Source of the DNA: Victivallales bacterium
Lineage (GTDB): Bacteria > Verrucomicrobiota > Lentisphaeria > Oligosphaerales > Oligosphaeraceae
Reading direction: 5' to 3'
NCBI GenBank assembly: GCA_017963875.1
Contig: JAGCTA010000232.1
Coordinates: 1 to 11,138 of the forward strand
Length of the DNA stretch: 11,138 nucleotides
Numbering within the stretch: position 1 is the first letter of the stretch; each line of letters begins with the position of its first letter. Both the position numbers and the translations under genes were made by a program. The notes beneath the pieces were generated by a model. The model was not told where the DNA came from. It saw only the letters and a program-made list of their open reading frames with translations, and did not search any database. Below, in pieces: positions 5,681 through 11,138 of this stretch.

Positions 5681-8137
5681 ATGGAATTCAAGAAAGTCGG
5701 CAAGACGTACCAACTGTTCGTGCAGAACGGACAGGACCTCAAGGATGTTCTGGTACTGGATGAAGCACTGTGGGGTGCGACATCCGCTCCAGCGTCCATC
5801 TTCAGTTTTGACCCTGCGATGACAGCGATTCTCGACCCAGGGAAGACGGGGCGAATCACATCCAATTCAGTCAAGGATGCCATCAACTGGTTCCTTGCAA
5901 AGACGAAAAATCCCGCCAGCGTGACGCAGGATTTCAATGGCGAACTCAAACTGACCGACATCAGCGATGACGCCAAGCCATTGATTGAATCTGCGAAGCA
6001 CATCCTTGAGGAAATGAGCGCGTCTGACCGCACATTCATCACCTTGAAGCAAATCCGTGATTATTTCGCAGTCGTCGCGAAGCGCCCCTTCAATGGAGAC
6101 GGCGTTGTCTCCCTCACTGGCGCAGAAGCCATCTCCGCTGACTTCAAGACCATCTTGACAGATGTCATTACTGTCACGGGCGGCACGCCTGATGCGGATG
6201 GCACCATTGGAGCAACGGAAAAGAATCTACAGGATTTTCTGGCGGCGGCCAGGGATTACCTCGCCTGGTTGGATGCAGGCGCCATCCCCGCAGGTCAGGC
6301 GAAATCCGACATCATGCCGATGGGAACGGATACTCCCGCGTATGCAAGCCTCGTCCGTGCAATCACGCCGCAGGTCGACCAGTTCTTCAAACTGTCGGGT
6401 CTTCTTGGCTTTGATGAACGCATTGAGCCAAAATCCATGGCTCCAGAAGCGAAAGTGAATGCCTTCGACCCCGCGAACCAGCCAGAAGTCGATGCCTATC
6501 TGCAATCATTGCCAATCGCGAAGCCAGATGCCAGCAATCTGCTGTCTTTGGACCTGAACGTCATCAACCCAATCTATCGCAACCAATGGAATGACGTAAC
6601 CATCAAAATACTGAAGCCTGTTCTTGGAGAAGATATTACGGCAATCTCACCAGAACAGTGGAATCAGGTCAAGGCACTCTTTGCGCCATACGAAGCCTAT
6701 CTTGCCAGCAAGAAGGGCGGCGATGCCGAAAAAGTTCCCGTGGAGCGTCTCCGTGCAGCACTCGCAGACAAAAAACTCCCCGACATGTCTGCCGATGCGG
6801 CCGCCCGCGACAAGTTGGAGACCGATTTTGTCAATGCAGCGAAAGAAGTTGAAAAACTGCTTCTGCTTCACACATACCTGCTTCGTTTTGTCAACAACTT
6901 TGTGTCATTCCCTGAAATGTACGACCCGAAGAAACGCGCCATGTTCGAGTGCGGTTCGCTGGTCATCGACGGACGCTGGTTCAACCTCGCCTTCCCTGTT
7001 GACAACCCCGCCGCACACCAGGCGCTAGCCAAGAAGTCCCTGCTCTGCATGTTGTATGTTGAAGTCACCAAGGCTCCTGGAAGCACCTTCAATGTCTGCA
7101 TTCCTGTCACATTCGGCTCTCAGGGCAATCTGGACGTCGGCAAGCGCGGCGTATTCTTCAGCACGGATGGACATCAATACGACGCCAAGGTCACGCATTT
7201 CATCTCCAACCCCGTCTGCATCCGAGAGGCGATGTTCGCGCCGTTCATCAAACTGTGGACCATCGTCGAAGGCAAAATTGAAGGATGGTCCTCCAATGCG
7301 GAAAAGACATTCACAGGAAACTTCGACAAGGCGATATCCTCTCCGACCGCCTTGGCGCAGGCACCTGCCCAACCGCCAGCCCCAGCGGCACCTGCGGCAA
7401 ACGGCAAGGGCAATGACAAGTCAGGCATGTTGCTAGGCGCATCCGTTGCCGTCGCGGCTTTAGGTTCCGCGTTTGCATTCATTTCGAATACGCTGTCGAA
7501 CATGTCGGCGAACGCCATCTGGGTTACAGTCCTCTGCGCCATACTGGTACTTCTCGCGCCAATCACCATCCTTGCGATGATCAAACTCAGCAAACAGGAC
7601 CTCTCCTCTGTTCTTGAAGGTTCTGGCTGGGCAATCAACCTCCGCATGAAACTGACGACAAGACTTCGCGGCCAGTTCACCAATTTCGGCAAGTACCCGA
7701 AAGACGCCAAGGGCAAGCCCATGAACCGCGCCATCCTCTGGACCATTATCATCCTTCTCATCATCGGCGCTTCCATTGGTGTCTCGTGCTACCGCGAACA
7801 TAGGCAGAACCTCAAAGAACAGGCCGAAAAAGCCGAAGCCGCAAAGAAGGCCGCGGAAGAAGCCGCAGCCGCGAAGAAGGCCGCTGATGAGGCTGCTGCC
7901 GCAAAGAAAACTGCCGAAGAAGCAGCCGCCAAGAAGGCCGCCGAAGAAGCAGCAGCCAAAATAGTCGCTGCAGAAGCCGCAACCGCCAAGCAGGCAGCCG
8001 AGGCAGATGTCGCGAAAAAAGCCATTCAAGAAGTAGTGGCCAAAAAGGCGGCTGAAACTGCCGAAGCAAAAGCCGCCGCCGCGCAAAAAGCCGCTGACGC
8101 TGCTGCTGCGCCTGCACCTGCACCTGCTCAAAAATAA
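5681..8137 (+). CDS. Large membrane protein of unknown function with EF-hand-like loops and TolA-like coiled-coil tail
   Basis: I recognise no named family for this 818-residue protein. The first 555 residues look soluble with no signal peptide. Three stretches match the EF-hand spacing: DPGKTGRITSNS (52-63), PFNGDGVVSLTG (136-147) and TPDADGTIGATE (169-180). The third is best, with Asp at loop positions 3 and 5, Gly 6, Ile 8 and Glu 12 but Thr at position 1; the others are degenerate. A Pro/Ala linker (556-573) leads to three predicted membrane helices at about 583-603, 612-634 and 683-703. The loop between helices 2 and 3 is rich in Lys/Arg, so by the positive-inside rule the N-terminal part is cytoplasmic and the C-terminus outside. 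Residues 704-808 are an Ala/Lys/Glu coiled coil like the TolA stalk, ending PAPAPAQK. Weak AAAAAGG (5664-5670) precedes the ATG by 10 bases. It may be co-transcribed with the upstream metallo-hydrolase. A calcium-sensing or envelope-spanning role would be a guess. Confidence 0.85.
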   Translation: MEFKKVGKTYQLFVQNGQDLKDVLVLDEALWGATSAPASIFSFDPAMTAILDPGKTGRITSNSVKDAINWFLAKTKNPASVTQDFNGELKLTDISDDAKPLIESAKHILEEMSASDRTFITLKQIRDYFAVVAKRPFNGDGVVSLTGAEAISADFKTILTDVITVTGGTPDADGTIGATEKNLQDFLAAARDYLAWLDAGAIPAGQAKSDIMPMGTDTPAYASLVRAITPQVDQFFKLSGLLGFDERIEPKSMAPEAKVNAFDPANQPEVDAYLQSLPIAKPDASNLLSLDLNVINPIYRNQWNDVTIKILKPVLGEDITAISPEQWNQVKALFAPYEAYLASKKGGDAEKVPVERLRAALADKKLPDMSADAAARDKLETDFVNAAKEVEKLLLLHTYLLRFVNNFVSFPEMYDPKKRAMFECGSLVIDGRWFNLAFPVDNPAAHQALAKKSLLCMLYVEVTKAPGSTFNVCIPVTFGSQGNLDVGKRGVFFSTDGHQYDAKVTHFISNPVCIREAMFAPFIKLWTIVEGKIEGWSSNAEKTFTGNFDKAISSPTALAQAPAQPPAPAAPAANGKGNDKSGMLLGASVAVAALGSAFAFISNTLSNMSANAIWVTVLCAILVLLAPITILAMIKLSKQDLSSVLEGSGWAINLRMKLTTRLRGQFTNFGKYPKDAKGKPMNRAILWTIIILLIIGASIGVSCYREHRQNLKEQAEKAEAAKKAAEEAAAAKKAADEAAAAKKTAEEAAAKKAAEEAAAKIVAAEAATAKQAAEADVAKKAIQEVVAKKAAETAEAKAAAAQKAADAAAAPAPAPAQK
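7841..7957 (+). repeat. In-gene 30-bp tandem repeats coding for Ala-Lys-Glu decapeptides
   Basis: Residues 721-750 of the membrane protein are three near-identical decapeptides (AKKAAEEAAA, AKKAADEAAA, AKKTAEEAAA), followed by a shortened copy KKAAEEAAA. The DNA repeats with a 30-bp period but synonymous differences, then decays into irregular Ala-rich sequence to about 8110. Such tracts vary in length by slippage or recombination. Confidence 0.8.
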
Positions 8138-8165
8138 GGCCTACGCCTGACAATCAGCCTCCATG

Positions 8166-8204
8166 TCCCTCCAGACGGCACTCGTCTTCTGGAGGGATTT
8201 TTTT
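8166..8204 (+). terminator. Strong Rho-independent terminator
   Basis: TCCCTCCAGA (8166-8175) and TCTGGAGGGA (8188-8197) make a perfect 10-bp GC-rich stem over a 12-base loop, followed at once by seven T (8198-8204). It lies 28 bases after the stop of the membrane protein gene and ends that transcription unit. Confidence 0.92.
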
Positions 8205-8259
8205 ATCTCAAACCAAGGGGAAAAATCTCGTCCAATCACGTCTCCAGCATATTCAAAAT

Positions 8260-8289
8260 TTGAGATTCACAAGAAAAGGCTTATATTAT
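8260..8289 (+). promoter_or_regulatory. Candidate promoter for the GH4 gene
   Basis: TTGAGA (8260-8265) is followed by overlapping -10-like hexamers TATATT (8282-8287, spacer 16) and TATTAT (8284-8289, spacer 18) in a very AT-rich stretch after the terminator. A consensus TATAAT also occurs at 8298-8303 but lacks a good -35. The exact -10 cannot be fixed by eye. Confidence 0.45.
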
Positions 8290-8292
8290 AAA

Positions 8293-8323
8293 GTGTATAT
8301 AATTAGAATTAGGTGTAGATAAT
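8293..8323 (+). promoter_or_regulatory. Direct repeat at 20-bp spacing upstream of the GH4 gene
   Basis: GTGTATATAAT (8293-8303) recurs as GTGTAGATAAT (8313-8323) with one mismatch, the two copies starting exactly 20 bp apart, about two helical turns. Direct half-sites on the same face of the helix are the usual target pattern of AraC-family regulators, which often control alpha-galactosidase genes. No such regulator is in the window, and the AT-rich sequence makes chance repeats more likely. Confidence 0.35.
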
Positions 8324-8342
8324 CCCAACAGGAGTTCTGATT

Positions 8343-9686
8343 GTGACAAAAATTACCTTTATGGGTGCAGGTAGCACCGTGTTTGCCAAAAACATCATTG
8401 GCGACTGTTTTTTGACCGATTGCCTCAAAGACAGCACCATCGCCCTCTATGACATTGACCCAGAGCGTCTCCATGAATCAAAGATGATGCTGGAGAATCT
8501 GAATACCAATATCAATGACAAACGAGCCACCATCACGACGCATCTAGGCATCAAGCAGCGGAAAGCGGCCCTAAAGGATGCTGATTTCGTCATAAATGCA
8601 ATTCAAGTTGGTGGTTATGAACCATCTACAGTCACAGACTTTGAGATTCCGAAGAAATACGGTTTGCGTCAGACCATCGGCGACACGCTGGGCATCGGCG
8701 GCATTTTCCGCGGACTGAGAACCATCCATGTCATTGACGGCTTTGCGAACGACATCAAGGCGGCCTGCCCGAATGCCTGGTTCCTCAACTACACAAACCC
8801 GATGTCCATTGTCAGCGGCTATCTCCAGCGCATTTGCGGCATCAAGTGCGTTGGCCTTTGCCATTCTGTCCAGGTCTGCGCCAGCAACTTGCTCAAGGAG
8901 TTGGACATCTATGAAAAGTATTGGCCAGTCAGATGGAAGATCGCAGGCATCAACCACATGGCATGGCTGCTTGAAATTGAAAAGGACGGCAAGTCGCTAT
9001 ATCCTGAAATCCGCAAACTTGCGGAAAGGAAGAACAGAGCGGCACGCAAGCCAGATGGTGAAAAGCACAATGACATGGTGCGCTTCGAAATCATGAAGCA
9101 TTTCGGCTACTACAACACAGAGTCATCCGAGCACACTGCCGAATACCACCCGTATTTCATCAAGGCAAACCGCGAGGATCTCATCCAGGAATTCAACATT
9201 CCGCTTGACGAATACCTCCGCCGCTGCCAGAACCAGATTACAGGCTGGTATCGCCAGCGCAATGAAATCGTTCATAATGCAAAACTCACCCATACCCGCA
9301 CACACGAATATGGTTCACGCATCATGGAAGCGATGATAACCGATACGCCAATTGAAATCGGCGGCAACGTCCTCAATACGGGGCTCATCACCAACCTACC
9401 GCCTGAAGCATGCGTTGAAGTGCCCTGCCTGGTCAACAGAAACGGCGTTCAAGGATGCTATGTCGGGGCACTCCCTCCACAACTGGCGGCGCTCAACATG
9501 ACGCATATCAATGTCCATTTCCTCACCATCGAGGCGGCCATTCACAAATCGCGTTCCCTCGCCTACCAGGCGGCCATGCTCGACCCGCATACGCGAGCAG
9601 AACTCACTCTTGACAAAATCCGCGAAATGTGCGATGACCTGTTCGAAGCACATATCCGCGACGGCATCCTCCCCGAATACAAATAG
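8343..9686 (+). CDS. melA: Alpha-galactosidase, glycoside hydrolase family 4 (MelA-like)
   Basis: The 447-residue enzyme matches MelA of E. coli (451 residues) along its length. GH4 enzymes hydrolyse glycosides such as melibiose or raffinose-type sugars in the cytoplasm by an oxidation-elimination route that needs NAD+ and a divalent metal, usually Mn2+. The NAD-binding start is FMGAGSTVFAKNIIGD (6-21). Further marks are AIQVGGYEPSTVTDFE (86-101), DTLGIGG (114-120), NYTNPM (149-154), the metal-ligand motif CHSVQ with Cys173, GINHMAW with His205, and TESSEHTAEY. The start is a GTG at 8343, placed by AGGAG (8330-8334) eight bases upstream and by alignment with the MelA N-terminus. Alpha-galactosidase rather than alpha-glucosidase or glucuronidase is inferred from the TVTDFE, CHSVQ and TESSEH blocks. 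A strong terminator lies before it and one after it, so it is probably transcribed alone. No sugar transporter is visible next to it. Confidence 0.9.
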   Translation: MTKITFMGAGSTVFAKNIIGDCFLTDCLKDSTIALYDIDPERLHESKMMLENLNTNINDKRATITTHLGIKQRKAALKDADFVINAIQVGGYEPSTVTDFEIPKKYGLRQTIGDTLGIGGIFRGLRTIHVIDGFANDIKAACPNAWFLNYTNPMSIVSGYLQRICGIKCVGLCHSVQVCASNLLKELDIYEKYWPVRWKIAGINHMAWLLEIEKDGKSLYPEIRKLAERKNRAARKPDGEKHNDMVRFEIMKHFGYYNTESSEHTAEYHPYFIKANREDLIQEFNIPLDEYLRRCQNQITGWYRQRNEIVHNAKLTHTRTHEYGSRIMEAMITDTPIEIGGNVLNTGLITNLPPEACVEVPCLVNRNGVQGCYVGALPPQLAALNMTHINVHFLTIEAAIHKSRSLAYQAAMLDPHTRAELTLDKIREMCDDLFEAHIRDGILPEYK

Positions 9687-9724
9687 AAATCCGTCTTCTC
9701 GTCCCATTTGCTTTTAATTCTCCA

Positions 9725-9756
9725 GGCCGCTGCGGATAATCCCACAGTGGCCTTTT
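9725..9756 (+). terminator. Rho-independent terminator after the GH4 gene
   Basis: GGCCGCTG (9725-9732) pairs with CAGTGGCC (9745-9752), eight base pairs including one G-U, over a 12-base loop and followed by TTTT (9753-9756). It is 38 bases after the GH4 stop. Confidence 0.65.
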
Positions 9757-9774
9757 GTAGTTATAGCCTGCCAA

Positions 9775-9780
9775 TATAAT
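9775..9780 (+). promoter_or_regulatory. TATAAT hexamer just before the Hsp70-like start codon
   Basis: A consensus -10 hexamer ends two bases before the ATG at 9783, and no Shine-Dalgarno sequence is present. If it is a real -10 element, transcription would begin at or just inside the annotated start, giving a leaderless or later start. No good -35 partner was found, so this may be chance. Confidence 0.25.
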
Positions 9781-9782
9781 TC

Positions 9783-11138
9783 ATGACTGCCCAAGAACCA
9801 TCATATTCAGGACGATATATCATCGGCATCGATCTTGGCACGACCAATTGCGCGATGTGCTATATCGACCTTGACAGTCCCATCCATGAACTGCATCAGT
9901 TCGACATCCCGCAACTGGTTGCGCCTGGCGAAGTCGCATCAGAGCCTCTGCTGCCTTCATTTACCTATCTTCCTGGCGACCATGAACTTCCACCCGAGGC
10001 GTTGAAACTCCCATGGGATTCCTCAAAATCCTATGCAGTCGGGCATTTTGCACGTGAACAAGGCTCTCGAATACCAGAACGGCTGATTTCCTCCGCGAAA
10101 TCCTGGCTGGCGCATTCAGGCGTGGACCGCACCCGCCCTATTCTACCATGGGGTGGAGACCTGGGAAGCCAGATGACTTCCCCCGTCGATGTTTCCTTTT
10201 TCTACCTTGACCATCTTCGTCAGGCATGGGACTCCATCTTCAAACGCAAAAAAGACAGGGACGGCACGCCATGTCGGCTCACTGAACAGCAAATCATCGT
10301 CACGGTTCCAGCATCGTTCGACGAGGCCGCCCGCGAACTGACAATAGCCGCCGCCCGCAAGGCAGGCTTCAAGAACCTCACACTCATCGAAGAACCTCTT
10401 GCCGCTTTCTATGCATGGTTGGCTTGCCACGAAGCAAACTGGAAAGAACTTGTCGCCCCTAGCGATGTCATCGTCGTCATCGATGTTGGCGGCGGTACGA
10501 CGGATTTTTCAATCGTGGAAATTGATGAGTCATTTACGCTTCGTCGAAAGGCCGTCGGCAATCATCTACTGTTGGGTGGGGACAATATGGATATGGCCCT
10601 GGCACGTCAAGCGGAAAGCCATTGGAAGACGCGCCTGACACAACGCCAATGGACGACATTGTGCCAGGAATGCAGACGCGCAAAGGAAACACTGCTGGGC
10701 AATACGCCGCCTGAAAGTTATAAAGTGCAATTGAGGGGATTCGGAAGTTCGGTCGTTTCAGGAACAAAATCACTGGCATTCATGCGCGAGCAAGTCGTTG
10801 ATACCATCCTTGAAGGATTTTTCACTTCAATACCAGTCGATTCGCCGCCACCCGAACGCCGCAAGGGCATTCAGGAAATGGGCCTGCCATACGCTGCAGA
10901 CCCGACGATAACCCGCCATCTGCTTCAGTTTCTCAGAAACGCGGGACCGTCATTGTCATCGCCAGTTGATTTGGCACGTCCAAACAAGGTTCTATTCAAT
11001 GGCGGCGCGATGATTCCCGCACTCATTCGCAAGCGCATCCTCGATGTATTGCGTGACTGGACAGAACAGGATAATATCACTGAACTTGAAACTACGGATT
11101 TTTCTCTCGCAGTCGCCCAGGGAGCCGCGACATACGGA
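9783..11138 (+). CDS. Atypical Hsp70-family protein, ATPase domain, C-terminus outside window
   Basis: The reading frame runs open from the ATG at 9783 to the window edge, 452 codons. It holds an actin-like Hsp70 ATPase domain: phosphate-1 motif GIDLGTTN (15-22), VTVPASFDEAAR (173-184), IEEPLAAFYAW (202-212), phosphate-2 motif IDVGGGTTDFS (233-243), LGGDNMD (264-270, LGGEDFD in DnaK), the adenosine motif FNGGAMIP (405-412) and AVAQGAATYG at the edge. Compared with DnaK it has a different N-terminal segment (IPQLVAPGEV and LLPSFTYLP at 42-64) and inserts near 110-135 and 350-375. This style matches, from memory, the long non-DnaK Hsp70 proteins often found in pairs with DUF2760/DUF3731 proteins, not DnaK, HscA or HscC. 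No substrate-binding domain can be seen within the window. It would be a cytoplasmic ATP-driven chaperone or a related regulator; clients are unknown. No Shine-Dalgarno site precedes the start, so a different start is possible, but Met1 lies only 14 residues before the motif. Confidence 0.88.
   Translation, partial: MTAQEPSYSGRYIIGIDLGTTNCAMCYIDLDSPIHELHQFDIPQLVAPGEVASEPLLPSFTYLPGDHELPPEALKLPWDSSKSYAVGHFAREQGSRIPERLISSAKSWLAHSGVDRTRPILPWGGDLGSQMTSPVDVSFFYLDHLRQAWDSIFKRKKDRDGTPCRLTEQQIIVTVPASFDEAARELTIAAARKAGFKNLTLIEEPLAAFYAWLACHEANWKELVAPSDVIVVIDVGGGTTDFSIVEIDESFTLRRKAVGNHLLLGGDNMDMALARQAESHWKTRLTQRQWTTLCQECRRAKETLLGNTPPESYKVQLRGFGSSVVSGTKSLAFMREQVVDTILEGFFTSIPVDSPPPERRKGIQEMGLPYAADPTITRHLLQFLRNAGPSLSSPVDLARPNKVLFNGGAMIPALIRKRILDVLRDWTEQDNITELETTDFSLAVAQGAATYG

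Noticed and set aside
7841..8110. CRISPR-like or intergenic repeat array
   Set aside because: The 30-bp periodicity is in frame, without spacers, and encodes a coiled coil inside a gene.
7460..8131. 223-codon minus-strand frame rich in Gly, Cys and Phe
   Set aside because: It is the antisense shadow of the Ala/Lys/Glu repeat codons; its composition is a by-product of that repeat.

Overview
The window looks like part of a bacterial chromosome of roughly balanced base composition. It carries six genes: one on the minus strand, running off the left edge, and five on the plus strand, the last running off the right edge. The mix (an intracellular CE15-type esterase, a GH4 alpha-galactosidase, an unusual hydroxyacid dehydrogenase, a TetM-like GTPase, a large EF-hand-like membrane protein and an atypical Hsp70) suggests a carbohydrate-degrading bacterium, possibly of the PVC group (Lentisphaerota/Kiritimatiellota-like). 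That placement is an impression from protein style, not a demonstrated assignment. I see no rRNA, tRNA, CRISPR array, insertion sequence or phage gene.

Layout. 1-728 (minus): a D-2-hydroxyacid dehydrogenase missing its C-terminus. 729-910: a divergent control region with a 39-bp imperfect palindrome and a plausible plus-strand promoter lying inside it. 911-2191: a CE15-like (glucuronoyl esterase family) alpha/beta hydrolase with no signal peptide. 2196-4127: a translation-factor GTPase of the TetM/TetO ribosomal-protection family, only 4 bases downstream and probably translationally coupled. A hairpin spans its stop codon. 4231-5625: a CPSF73/beta-CASP metallo-hydrolase, a predicted RNA-processing nuclease. 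5681-8137: an 818-residue protein of unknown function with three EF-hand-like loops, three membrane helices and a TolA-like Ala/Lys/Glu coiled-coil tail, closed by a very strong terminator at 8166-8204. 8343-9686: a GH4 alpha-galactosidase (MelA-like) with its own promoter region, which contains an 11-base direct repeat at 20-bp spacing, and a terminator after it. 9783-11138: the ATPase domain of an atypical Hsp70-family protein, cut by the window edge.

How they fit together. The dehydrogenase and the CE15-like esterase share one symmetrical control region and may be co-regulated for use of plant-derived uronic acid or other sugars; this is inference. The metallo-hydrolase and the EF-hand-like membrane protein have no terminator between them and may be one transcription unit. 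This pair is the least understood and most interesting part of the window. The GH4 enzyme and the Hsp70 appear to be separate units.
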